A stretch of DNA of 64,000 nucleotides from Emydura subglobosa. Lineage: Eukaryota > Chordata > Testudines > Chelidae. Below the pieces are notes generated by a model. That model searched no databases and was not told the DNA's origin. It saw only the letters and a list, made by a program, of their open reading frames with translations. The DNA lies in the NCBI GenBank assembly GCA_007922225.1, contig ML679969.1, positions 17,047,999-17,111,998 on the forward strand, given 5' to 3'. The translations under genes and the position numbers were made by a program. Shown one piece after another: positions 13,190 to 24,270 of the stretch (position 1 is its first letter; every line of letters begins with the position of its first letter).

Positions 13190-13990
13190 AAACCTTAGTG
13201 GAAAAACTTTTTATGGCAAAGCCCAGAAAGTTGTCTGTCCTTTCTTTTCTGGTGTTTTTCTGCGAGAGGTGATTTTCCTCAAAAGTGGTCATTCCCTCTC
13301 TGACAAATCTTCACCAGTTTGCTCTGTCTTGGGCTACTGTCTACCTGTGTGTGATGTTAATGTCACATCTCTTGATGTTTGTCTTGAGAATGTCTTTAAA
13401 GTGTTTCTTTTGGCCTTCCTTTGAGTTGAGTGTACAGCAGTTGTTTTTGTAGGTGTGCATCAGGCATATGCACACAGTGCCTGCTCCACCTCAGTGCTGC
13501 TAGATAATTAGGACCTCAACACTGAAGACGTTGACCTCTGTGAGCACACTGATGTTAGTGTGGCGATCTTCCCACTTTATGTTGAGGATCTTTCGGCGAA
13601 AGTGCTGATGCTGGAGTTCCAGGGTTTTCGGGTGTTTCCAGGTCTCGCAGCTGTAGAGGAGAGTTGGAATTACCAGCACTTTGTATACTAAGAGTCTAGT
13701 GGGTGTTCTGATGTCATGGTTGTTGAACACCCAGCGAGACAGTCTGCTAAAGGAAAGGCTTGCACAGCGGATTATGTGCTGAATCTCGACGTCTGTTTGC
13801 CTTCTGTGAGAGATGGCTGCCAAGATAGGCAAAGCGTTCTACGTTTTCCAGTTCCTCCCTGTCAGTATAGATCGTCCTTTTTGGGTCTGATGATTGACCA
13901 GGAGCAGGCTGGTGGAGAACTTTTGTTTCACTGATGTTCAGGGTTAGCCTTAGGCTTTTATTCATGGATTCTATTGCAAGCAAAACATGT
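13190..13990 (-). mobile_element. RTE-like non-LTR retrotransposon, ORF2 C-terminal part
   Basis: Two minus-strand frames (13747-13983 and 13500-13832) give LENVERFAYLGSHLSQKA, then VYKVLVIPTLLYSCETW, then FRRKILNIKWEDRHTNISVL. This is the C-terminal domain downstream of the reverse transcriptase in endonuclease-type LINEs that I would place in or near the RTE clade. Beyond 13500 the family pattern continues with frameshifts (LKTF, NHLAEKHQ-like), towards about 13190. The RT catalytic part itself is missing, as in a 5'-truncated insertion. The clade call is from memory. Confidence 0.75.
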
Positions 13991-14440
13991 CAGCAGAGAA
14001 ATCCTATCAGACTCAGAATCTAGGTACATTCACATTCCTCTTAGTATTATACTGAATAGGCCTTATTGTTTTGCAAATACAGTAAACTTTGGCACACACT
14101 CTTCACCCTGACAGTATTTTTAAGGAGTATTATCAAGGCTAGTAAGCCTAACATTTATCCAAATAGCTTTAGTTAGGTTTATGTATCACCAGCCCTTAAT
14201 TCTGCTTGCTGGCTCCATTCTCCAAGACTCAGATTGTTGTAATTGTCACAATCCCTCTGACTCACAAGAATGAAGCAGGATGGGAGGCAGTGTCGTGGGA
14301 CAGCCAGGTATACCTGAATGCTGGGTTTGGTAGATCATCCATTGGATGAACTGGGATTTCATCTGTGCTTCAGCCATTGATTTCATCTTGTTGAAGTAGC
14401 CTCTCTCTTGTTCTGGAGGAGCTGGAGCTTACTGGAATAG
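13991..14440. other. Intronic sequence, nothing recognised
   Basis: No gene or classified repeat identified. Confidence 0.4.
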
Positions 14441-15290
14441 AATCATAGAATATTAGAGTTGGAAGGGACCTCAGGAGGTCATCTAGTCCAACCCCCTGCT
14501 CAAAGCAGGACTAACCTCAGCTATATCATCCCAACCAGGGCTTTGTCAAGCCTCAGCTTAAAAACCTGTAAGGATGGAGATTCCACCACCTCCCTAGGTA
14601 ACCTATTCCAGTGCTTCACCACCCTCCTAATAAAAAACTTTTTCCTAATGTCCAACCTAGACCTCCCGCCCTGCAACTTGAGACTGTTGCTCCTTGTTCT
14701 GTCATCTGTCACCACCGAGAACAGCCTAGCCCCATCCTCCCTGGAACCCCCTTTCAGGTAGTTAAAGGCCGCTATCAAATCCCCCCTCACTCTTCTCTTT
14801 TGCAGACTAAACAAGCCCAGTTCCCTCAGCCTCTCCTCATAAGTCCTGTGCTCCAGCCCCCTAATCATTTTTGTTGCCCTCCGCTGCACTCTATCCAACT
14901 TATCCACATCCTTTTTGTAGTGGGGGGCCCAAAACTGGACACAATATTCTAAATGCGGCCTCACCAATGCCGAATAGAGGGGAATAATCACTTCCCGTGA
15001 CCTGCTGGCAATGCCCCTCCTAATGCAGCCCAATATGCCATTAGCCTTCTTGACAACGAGGGCACACTGCTGACTCATATCCAGCTTTTTATCCACCGTT
15101 ACCCCCAGGTCCCTTTCTGCAGAGCTGCTGCCCAGTTCGTTGGTCCCCAGTCTATAGCTGTGCATGGGATTCTTCCTTCCTAAGTGCAGGACTCTGCACT
15201 TATCTTTGTTGAACCTCATTAGATTTCTTTTGGCCCAATCCTCCAGTTTGTTTAGGTCACTCTGTATCCTATCCCTACCTTGTCTGATCT
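14441..15290 (-). mobile_element. CR1 LINE, well-preserved 3' end with 232-codon open frame
   Basis: The CR1 3' terminus is at 14441 (GAATCATAGAATATTAGAG). An unbroken minus-strand frame of 232 codons (14521-15219) covers the end of the reverse transcriptase and the C-terminal domain: [54 protein letters not shown] and [18 protein letters not shown], ending [12 protein letters not shown]. Upstream sequence continues the frame ([21 protein letters not shown]) to about 15290, where homology stops: a 5' truncation, as usual for CR1. The lack of stops makes it the youngest-looking CR1 here. The catalytic FADD box is not included. Confidence 0.93.
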
Positions 15291-16309
15291 TATTTTGGCT
15301 CTCGATCAGGAAGAGTTTATTGCTGGGATTGTATATGCCTGTTGATTGTGGCAGCGTCCCTTTTAAAAACCTGAGACCTAATATTTATATTTGTATGGTA
15401 AAGAATTGAACTGCTCTTAAAACCTTTCACAGATGATTGAAATAATTACCTGCTGGAATAGTAAATAGTCAGTTTTAGAGACACAACCTTCTAGAAGAAG
15501 GATTTGGGGTGACCTTACACTCTTGTCCCAGAAAACCAGAGTCACCATTAGCCTGGCAATATTTACAATGCTCTCTCAGCTACTCAAGCTCCCTAGGCAG
15601 TAAAAAGTAGTTTTCCACTAAATGATATCTGACATTTGCCAACATTTTATGTGACAATTTAGAAGAAACTGGTTGTATTAAACAGCCTTATTAATATTGC
15701 AGTAACAAGAGAACATCCTGGTCATTTAGAACAAAGAGGCTTTAATTTATGAGCTCAGTAGAAAGACTATGAAGTGTCTATTGACCAGAATATCTTTACC
15801 ACAGTTCATATTATGTTTACTATCTTGGTATGTTTGTGTCTCGTAAACACAATAAGGCCATGTTTCTTTGGCTTTCATTATCCAAATACCAGAGCTTATA
15901 TAAAAAAACAACAAGTGGATCTTAAAAACAGAAAATGGACATGTATAAATTTAATTCCTGCCAACTTGGATTTGGTACATTTTGAAAGTATCCCTGCTTC
16001 AGTTTAGCTGCCAGATCTATTGTGTCTGTTGCAGTTTATGCCACCAGTTTATTTCATTATTTGTGGCATTTCATGCATGCATTGTGGCAAACCCAGTAAT
16101 GGTAATGGCTTATAAAAAGCAAATGGAGATGGATCCATCCCTTAGCAAAAATGGTCAATTGCTAGAACAGTTACACCAAAGTGATGTCAGACCTGAAAAA
16201 AATACATTTAACTTAAAGAATTCCCTGTAGTAGAAATCTTGGGAAATGCTGAAGAGCTCATTCACAAAATTATTTCGCTGAATTCCACTTGATTTTTATG
16301 TACTTTAGT
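15291..16309. other. Intronic sequence, nothing recognised
   Basis: The two open frames near 15774-16230 have no recognisable domain. Confidence 0.4.
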
Positions 16310-16415
16310 TACCTCACTGGGGTGTTGTGAAGCTAAATTAATTAATGTTTGCAAAGCATGCTGAGATCCTCAGATGGAAGGTGCTACGAAAGTGGAGAGT
16401 ATTATTATTATTACT
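16310..16415 (+). repeat. SINE 3' portion (MIR-like tail)
   Basis: TTACCTCACTGGGGTGTTGT, then GCAAAGCATGCTGAGATCC and an ATTATTATTATTAC end. This is the conserved tail shared by MIR-type and reptile tRNA-derived SINEs. The tRNA-like head is absent. Confidence 0.65.
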
Positions 16416-16799
16416 TTGTTAGGAATAAAGGCAGAAGGATCCTTTGCCATATGTGTGTGTAATGTGAGTGGATATTTAAATAAAAGTTTAAGTTTAAAGG
16501 GGAAGATTGGATTTAGATAGTTTTTTCCCTGAGTATAACACACCTATATTAAAATTGATGTTAATAGCTAATAAAATGTTCTGTATGTTCTGACTGTGTA
16601 TTTTTTTTTTTTATTTATAAAAGAATCCATTGCTGTGTCAAGTCACAAAACAAGCGGGCAAACCTTGAGGAAAAAACAATTTTGTGGCCCATTGTTGGCT
16701 ATCAAATCATGATGAATTTACCAGGGGCACTATTATGTTAAAAACATTGAATAATAATATAGAGAGCCCCTTAAAAAGCAATGGACATCTATAATTAAT

Positions 16800-17010
16800 A
16801 GAGCTGGTTGAAAATTGGAATATGCCTCCTGTGGGAAGTTCTGAGATTTTGCAATTTGATTTTTTCTTGAATCAAGATAAAAATTCTAAATTCTAAATCT
16901 TAGAATTTTTTTGTGAAATAAAATATTTTAAAATACTTATTTTTGACCTTATCAAACTGTTTGGTTCCAATAAAGTCAACACATTTTATTTTGCCTTTAT
17001 CAATTTGACT
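16800..17010. repeat. AT-rich AAATTTT-type interspersed repeat
   Basis: It starts AGAGCTGGTTGAAAATTGG and continues with AAATTCTAAAT, AAATATTTTAAAATAC and similar words. Comparable copies lie near 19.8 and 38.2 kb. Confidence 0.45.
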
Positions 17011-17534
17011 TTTATGTTATAATTAACATAATATAAGAGTTGAAACGATAAAGGGCAGCATGTATGGGAAGCTTGTGTTGCAACTAGCTGAGCATTATTT
17101 GTAATGAGGATACATTGAGGACGTCAGCCTTAAGGGCTATCAATCTGGAACCTTTCAGCAGCATGGATGCATTTATTAAATGAGGTGCCATCCTATCTAT
17201 TTTTACCCATTTGTATTAATGGATAAACTTTTCCCATACCAACGAAGATGAGGTTTTTTCACCATTTTCCTTATTAATCACTTACTTAATCAGCTTCTGA
17301 AAAAGGATCTGAAAAATTGCTCAGGAGCAAACACTGATGAAACAGCGAGTTCTCTGCTTTGGGCTGAGATACTGAGATTTAAAACCAATTAGCTGCATAT
17401 GAGTAAATATTTTTCAACTAACATTCCATTTTCCAGTACTTTTATCATGTAGTGTTAGTGCAGGTGTATGGCAGAAAAAATGGCCCAATCAGTTGAGAGA
17501 TCCTTGAACTGGGGCTGTATTACATGAAACATAG
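17011..17534. other. Intronic sequence, nothing recognised
   Basis: No gene or classified repeat identified. Confidence 0.35.
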
Positions 17535-17812
17535 TATGCAGTATAGCTGTAGCTGTGTTGGTCCCAGGATATTAGAGAGACGGGGTGGGTGAGGTCATAC
17601 CTTTTATTGGGCCAGCTTCTGCTGGTGAGAGAAATATGTGTTAACTACTTATGCTAAACAATCTGTTCCAGTTTGTGTATTTAGCTGTGACACTCTGAGT
17701 GCCTTTCCCAGACCTGAAGAGTTCTGTGTAAGCTTGAAAGTTTGTTTTTCTCACCAACATAAATTGATCCAATAAAAATTATTACCTCACCCACCTTGTT
17801 TCTACACAGTGA
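17535..17812. repeat. Foldback (palindromic) repeat with about 55-bp arms
   Basis: The left arm (about 17575-17632: GGGTGGGTGAGGTCATACC, then TTTTATTGG) and the right arm (about 17749-17802: CCAATAAAAATTATTACC, then TCACCCACC) are reverse complements with a few mismatches. The loop contains TTAGCTGTGACACTCTGAG. A short direct extension, GTAGCTGTGTTGGTCCC, lies outside the left arm. It looks like a non-autonomous DNA transposon; no transposase frame. Confidence 0.75.
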
Positions 17813-18514
17813 CGTCCTTGAGGATTGTGTCAAAGGATGAGAGGAAGACTCAGACATCTCAAATGTCATACATGCCCATAATTACTCTTCCTGTCCTCCT
17901 CTCTCCTTCCCCCAGGCCACAAACAAGAAACCTAAGGAGACTTACAGGCAGCTTTTAAATGCCACAGAGTCATAAAAGAGAGGAAATCCAAAGTTATAAC
18001 TTAAACTTCATCCTTAAAGTACTCTGTGCTAGTTCAGTATTAAGCAAATAGTGTCGTACACAGCTGATGTCCAAGCTCTGCAAAATGGGATCGGAATTAA
18101 TGATCACATATTCTTTGTTCATGAGAAACACCACTCTCCTCCATTCAGGGCTTCCCGCTTTTTATTTCTGTAATGTATGAAAAAATAATGTGGGCTGTTC
18201 TTCTGACCTCAGTACTGATGGATTGCTATGGGAATGGGTGGGTTCTATCCAGGTCAGATCTGGGCTCATCCTGATCTCTTGCATTAAGGAGTTCCAGAAC
18301 TAAAGGCCTTCTGCTGCAACCACCCTGTACCATCGCTCACAAAACTTTCATCCTAGGCTCTGATAACCACAGCATCCATATCAAGTGGCAGCTATCTTAG
18401 TGGGAATGGATGGAGAGGTCATCCAGTGGGGCTCTGCTCTTGGGCACGGGTTCAAGATAGTAGATCTGATTGCAGGAGTGGGGCATTTTTGAACCTAGGG
18501 ACGTCAACATTTAT
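17813..18514. other. Intronic sequence, nothing recognised
   Basis: No gene or classified repeat identified. Confidence 0.35.
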
Positions 18515-18566
18515 TTGTGTAAAGGACCATGCACATCTATGGTGCTATTGAGTAATAATAAATAAA
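18515..18566 (+). repeat. SINE/LINE tail fragment
   Basis: GACCATGCACATCTATGGTG followed by an AATAATAAATAAA end resembles the tail shared by reptile tRNA-type SINEs. It is very short. Confidence 0.35.
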
Positions 18567-19214
18567 AGTGCCATTTATAAAGTTTCTGCATGGTTATTGC
18601 TGCTGCACTATTCCTTTATAGTATCATTTGTGTATCATAAACAAGCAAAACAAAATCTTCTAAAAGATTTTTGCTGTGTGTGTAAATCTCCATCAGAACA
18701 TGGAGATTGTTCCATTCACCAATTTGTAGTTTATCCCTGCATTTCCCACCTGCAGAACACACACCATTTGAGATGCTTAGTCCTCTTTGCTAAGAGATGA
18801 CAGATTAATTTTTGTTTATATTTGTATTAATTAAGAAATTATTGGAATATGTTGTAAGGCTGAATTGTCACTTAATGGACACAAGTTTTTTTTTTCCCCA
18901 GAATATATAATATGAAATGTGTGTTGCACAACAATGGTTTGCTTTTGAAACTATCACTGATGCATTTTCATATTCATTTAAGATAAGGGGAAAGGTCTGA
19001 CTGAAGCCCACCAAAAATCTCAAAACTATGATGGCTCCTGCCTTTTAGTCTTTGTACCTAGCTACAAAATGTCCAACAGAAATTTAGCAATCTACTTCCT
19101 TTCTAATTGTGCTCTTAATGGAACAGAGTAACTGGTTGGCTTCATTAGACAGTACTTTGCAGCCATCTTGGATTCCTTCCTTTTCTTATATATTCATCTT
19201 TCTTTCCTTTCTAC
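18567..19214. other. Intronic sequence, nothing recognised
   Basis: No gene or classified repeat identified; one T-run at about 18888. Confidence 0.35.
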
Positions 19215-19290
19215 TGGGGTGAAATCTTTGCCTCATTGAACTCAATGGAAAAACTCCCATTAACTTCAATGGAGCTAGGATTTCACCCCA
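19215..19290. repeat. Near-perfect palindromic MITE-like repeat
   Basis: The ends GGGGTGAAATC and GATTTCACCCC are exact complements. The interior has CTCATTGAACTCAATGG and CCCATTAACTTCAATGG, which also pair. About 75 bp in total, the clearest short palindrome in the window. Confidence 0.8.
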
Positions 19291-19794
19291 TATTTTTATA
19301 TCACATGTATGTCTGTTATGGCACTTCGGTACCAGGCAATAAAATAGGTATTGATAACACAATGTGGGCACATCTGATAGAAAGACAGTGATGTCAGCAA
19401 TCAGAGATTTAGAAAAGTGTGTGAAGGTTTCTCAGTCCTGAAGGGTCTGTCTTTGGGATAAGTTCTCTACCTCAGAGTGGGGACTGAGAGTACTTGTATC
19501 CAGAGCATAAAGAAAGCTTGAAATGAGAAAAATCAGCATTGTGAAATTCAGTATACCTGCTATCAGACAGTCTACACGCTATGCAGTGTCCAACTTCAAC
19601 ACTTCCTGGGATTTCTTTTTATTAACACAGAAATTAACAATAAAATAACATAAAGTTTAACTGAAACCTTCTCACCAGATGTGGCTCCTTCAGGCTTCCT
19701 CCATCCGGACTGTTCAGCCCACTCTATAGATCTCTTCTGTTGTGAGCTATACCCATTAAATCTGGAGGAAGTAATGAGGAAAGCTGATCAAAAG

Positions 19795-20530
19795 GCTTTC
19801 TGACAAAACAAAACAAATCTTCACATGATTTGAATATTTTCACCAAAAAATTGTATTGATTGAAATTTTCTGATTTTTGGACAAAAATTCCAAATTAAAA
19901 GTTTCAATCTAATTAAATCATAACAAAACAAACAAAAAAAAATTCAATTTGAATTGAATTAAATCTAAATTAAAAATATTTAGTTTTCTACTTTCTCTCC
20001 CATTTTTTATTTGAAAGGGAGAAAAAAGTATAGAAAGGAGAAAATTTTGTTTTTGAATTTGTTCCATTTTATTTGAATTAAAATATTTTGTTTCAGAGCG
20101 ATTAAAATGAACATTTTAATTACAAATTGTTTTGATAAAAGTTTTGAACAGACTTATAGACTTTAAGCTCAGAAGAGACCATTATGATGATCTAGTCTGA
20201 CCTCCTACACAAGGCCAAGAACCTCACCCCCCACTCCTGTAATAGACCCCCTAATCTATGACTGAGGTGCTGAAGTCCTCAAATAATGGTTTAAAGACTT
20301 CAAGGTAAGACCTGTGCCCCATGCAGAGGAAGGGTCTCTGCCAATCTGCCCTGGGGGAAAATTCCTTCCCTACCCCAAATATGGCTATCAGCTAAACCCT
20401 GAGCATGTGGGCAAAACTCACCAGCCAGCACCTGGAAAGAATTCTCTGAACACTTATTTTTTGTGAATATTTTTTTGTTTCATTTGAAATTTTCTGGGAC
20501 AAAATGTTCCCTTTTTCAGCCAGCTCCCGT
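19795..20530. repeat. AT-rich AAATTTT-type repeat, split by a CR1 insertion
   Basis: Both sides (19795-20150 and 20447-20530) have the same AAATTTTC / GAAATTTT vocabulary and end near GCCAGCTCC, the complement of the GAGCTGG start seen at 16.8 kb. The middle is a CR1 piece with a 6-bp flanking duplication. Confidence 0.6.
20151..20446 (-). mobile_element. CR1 LINE 3' UTR insertion with TGAACA flanks
   Basis: It matches the 5447-5790 CR1 3' region block by block (GACCATTATGATGATCTAG, CTCCTGTAATAGACCC, GGGGGAAAATTCCTTCCC, CTGAGCATGTGGGCAAAAC). TGAACA occurs at 20145-20150 and again at 20447-20452, consistent with a target-site duplication. Confidence 0.82.
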
Positions 20531-21331
20531 AATGAGCAGATAGTCTATGAGAGCCAGCAGACCCCATTTATATTTTTCTTAGTAACCTGCAAAGTGAATG
20601 TGGTGTTGCAGACACACACTACTAGCATGTTCCGTCCAGAGATTATAATTATTTATAAAAAGACTGAATTTGTGGGCTGAGAACACCTGTGTGCTAGATT
20701 TAAGCCCCCTACAAGGTCAAGCTACTACATTGTGAGCATCTGAAAAATGTTTTATTCACATGAAAAACTAACAGCCATGTATTATTGGTGTTGCTCTGGG
20801 CAGCACAGCTATAGTAATTATAGATAATTTTGGTTTCACATAACACATGCTTTCAGAATTTGCATATTGTCAGGGTCAGTTTCCAGTGCCTCTCCACTTG
20901 AAGGGATACAATTCAATTACTTTATTCACTGCTGTCCTTTTGTATCTCTGGTTGATAAATGTATTCAGTATGCATGACCTTAGTATTGGAAAAAAAAGAA
21001 AACAGGGTTTTCTACTGTCCTGCAATTTGATTAATGACCTGCTCCAGAGGGGATCCATCTTTTCTTTTTTATTAATTGTACATTAGGGAGAATAACATTT
21101 GATATTAAATATACAATTAATAACTCATATTCAACAGCAATGACCAATCAATAATACATAATTCCCAATAAATATAGGCAACCTATTTCTTTAAATATGT
21201 GATTAAAATATATCTGGACTCTTGTATTTTATGTAGTTAGAATAATTCCTGTCTCTCTATTTTCTGCCTTCTGGACCTGTAGTTTTCAGCTATGTCTAAT
21301 GGGTCCGCAAAAACTTTTCATTACCATAGAA
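20531..21331. other. Intronic sequence, nothing recognised
   Basis: Overlapping open frames at 20847-21086 (+) and 20876-21058 (-) have no family features. Near 21300 there is an isolated GGGTCCGCAAAAAC word resembling the end of the MITE that follows. Confidence 0.35.
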
Positions 21332-21462
21332 CAGTGGTTTTCAGCCTGTGTGGTCCGTGGACCCCTGGGGGTCCGCAGATTGTCTAAGATTTCCAAAGGG
21401 ATCTGCACCTCCATTTGAAATTTTTTGGGGGTCCGCAAATGAAAAAAGGTTGAAAATCACTG
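21332..21462. repeat. hAT-type MITE, 131 bp
   Basis: The ends CAGTGGTTTTCAGCCTG and GGTTGAAAATCACTG are imperfect inverted repeats of the CAGTGGTTCTCAACC type used by hAT/Charlie-like elements. The interior repeats GGTCCGTGGACCCCTGGGGG and GGGGGTCCGCAAATG. I could not confirm a clean 8-bp target duplication. Confidence 0.65.
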
Positions 21463-21659
21463 ATCTAGACAGACATTTTCATGAAAATTCAGGATTTCAC
21501 ATGACTGTAGGTACTTGGAAATAAACCTATATTCTGTATTTACACAACAGAATTGCAGATATTTGCTTAACTTTTTATTTTTCCCGCACTCCCTGGTTCC
21601 CACTCTTAAAATATACTAATCTCCCCCTCCCCAACAGATCCCCAAACCTAGGAAGCTCT

Positions 21660-22360
21660 GCTTTGTGTATCAAATTTCAGCCCACAGTCCATTTCCTAAT
21701 AGGAGAAATGGTTAGCGTTGTAGCTAGAACAAGAGGCAGGCTAGCTTGGCTGCTGGTGCGGTATTCCAGGTCAATCCTGCAAAAAAGTAAAGGGATGGAA
21801 ACAAAAAGAGCTTTTGCATTAACCTTACTTGGCAGCGATCCCTCTGAACGATATCAGCCAGGCCCTACATGGCATGCTAGGCCTGAACTCAGCATCACCA
21901 ATACAGTCTGGGGATCTGCATCTCATGAGCCCAACACACGGTATCTGCCCTGTCCCGTCACCCCCGCCCTCATGTTGACTGGGCTCAGAGCAGCAGCTGC
22001 AGTTTCTCCTGCTGGCCTCTGGGGAGCACTGGTTCAGGTAGCTGCTCTGCATCCCCCATCTCTGCTTTCCTTGTGGCACCCAGGCACCATGAAGCCCTTA
22101 GGAGGGAAGCGAGCTGTGGCTAATAAGGAAGTTAAGGAGAGGAGAGGGACTGCCCCAGTCTCCCAGGGCCCTCACAGGTCTTGGACTCCCACTCTCTCCC
22201 CTCCAATTCCCAGTGCCCCTCTTCACCTCAGGCTTCCAGGGCCCCCCATAGGCCTTAGGTTCCTACTGCCTGTCCATCTCTTCCCCATTTTCCCCCTTTA
22301 CACTCTGAGACGCCACAGGTCTGGGACTCCCATCAACCATGCCCCGCCCTGACTTCTCCT
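21660..22360. other. GC-rich patch with a 229-codon open frame, unclassified
   Basis: GC content rises sharply compared with flanks. The + frame 21663-22352 is open for 229 codons but its translation is a Pro/Ser/Leu/Arg-rich sequence without domain-like pattern, and there is no splice or promoter evidence. Most likely a decayed repeat or chance opening in GC-rich DNA. Confidence 0.25.
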
Positions 22361-24078
22361 CCCCAGGTTCTCAGAACCTATCACACCTTCTTACATAGAG
22401 GAAACTTAGTTTTAATCATGCCAATATTTGCTTAAACATTCTCAGCTGTCTATGTATAGATAAATATATCCCTTTTAAGACCCAAATGATGTAAATAGAA
22501 TAAAATAGAAATAGAAAAAAATAGAATAAAATTCCCACGTAAAATAATTAGACTCCCAAGATTTCAAGATTTGACAGACCTTGTATCACAGTTGCTTATA
22601 TAGTCAGCTAATTACATGCTCAGCTATGTTTTAGTCTGTGGGTTAGTATCATCAGAGATAACAAGGAGATATTTTTGGTTTATCAGACTAGTGGAAAAAT
22701 TTCATTTCTACATATTAAAATGCTCAAGCAGAGAAGTAGTACCTAATTTTAATAACTATTATGCTTTATATTGATAAGCTGGCACAAATGTAGTATACCT
22801 GTAGTTAAAAGCAAAAAGTAATTTTTGAAATATTGGTTTTCTGTAAATATAATTGAGTAATTATCAAAACCATGTATTGTTTTAAAATACTGAAAATCAC
22901 TTATTTAACACTGAAAAATGACAAATATCTTCATAGGGTCAGGTTGATTAAAAGAATACTATGTAAGCAGGAAAACTGCAAGAGGAGCTAGAGCTCACAT
23001 TATTTGTAGATTATTTTGATTTGTATTCTTTTCACTATTTTATAATATTAAAAATACTATTTGATTGTTTCCAATTTAGACTTATTTTATTGAAATGAAG
23101 ATTGCTCTGGAGCTGCAAACTTGGAGCTAATCAAATAAAGTAAATTGGTGTTTCCATTCTAGTACTACTTATTATTGCTATGGTTCCAGGTGAAGAAGGA
23201 AAAAAAAGCAATTGCTTTTCATATCTGACAAAATTCAGCACAGGTTTAATTTATTTCCCTTATAAACCTCCTGTAAACATAAAATAGAAAGTCGAGTAAG
23301 AAACTATGATCACAGAAGAATCTAAACTCATGCATGCAACTTTCTTCCTCCTAAAATCTTTCATACCCTGTAAAAGTTGGAGTGAAATTCCTGAATGTAA
23401 GTATACAGGCAAAACCTCTAAATGAGGCTAGATTTTATAATATATCAATTGTGCATTCTTAGGATTTCTATCAGATCTTGATCTCCTTAGCCTTGCTGTA
23501 GCCATCAATTTATTATTCCTGGCTCTGTTTGTATGAGACAGAGATAAGCACAGGAGACGTACCTTCTCTATTTTTTCTTATAGGAAGAGAGAGACGTATA
23601 TGAACAATTTATATCAGGTTAAAATTGTTCCTCATTTTTATGAAGATATCCAAGAAGCAGCTGTTTTCTATAGGCATTAAACCAACTTGAAACACTGCTA
23701 TCAAAATCAAGACTTTCCCAAGATTTATAAGAGGCATTTTATTAAATAGAGAAAACAGGAAAAGAAGGCTGTAACTTACTAGTCTTTTAGCTGATGCATG
23801 TTAACTCTGTGTTGTCCAGTGACATCTTACTCTGTTCCATGCTGTGTAACAGAAATAAAGTTGTTTTTGTGTGTGTCTTTTAAAGAGTTTTATTTATTTC
23901 AGACTTGGAAAATCATCATGAAATTGTACTAGCCCAGGTACACAGTCTGTTCACCCACTCATGCTATAATGATAATGGTAATGAGAAAATGAATGATATT
24001 CTACTCACCCATCAGAAAATTACTCAGCCCAATCAAGTGGGTGTGTAGAACTTTTTGTGACTGATTTCTATATTTAGT
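22361..24078. other. AT-rich intron with small low-complexity tract
   Basis: A tandem-like run of ATAGAATAAA / TAGAAATAGAAA words lies at 22493-22532. Otherwise no gene or repeat recognised up to the DIRS element. Confidence 0.4.
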
Positions 24079-24270
24079 GTTCTTCTTCGAGTGCTTGCTC
24101 ATGTCCATTCCACTATAGGTGTGTGCACGCCTCCGTGCACGGCTACTGGAACTTTTTTCCCCTTAGCAGATCCCGTAGGGCTGGCTCCGGCGCCCCCTGG
24201 AGTCCCGCGCACATGCCACGGTATATGAGGCGCTGCTGGCCCTACGCCCCCTCAGTTCCTTCTTTCTGCC
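24079..24270 (+). repeat. DIRS left inverted terminal repeat
   Basis: It starts GTTCTTCTTCGAGTGCTTGC and ends near CTTCTTTCTGCC. Apart from the outermost 18 bases, it matches the reverse complement of 29853-30043 throughout (for example CCTTAGCAGATCC, GCGCCCCCTGGAGTCCCGCG, CTACGCCCCCTCAG). Confidence 0.9.

Noticed and set aside
21663..22352. 229-codon frame as a real host gene
   Set aside because: Low-complexity Pro/Ser/Leu composition, no domain, no splice or promoter evidence, and GC-rich DNA opens frames by chance.
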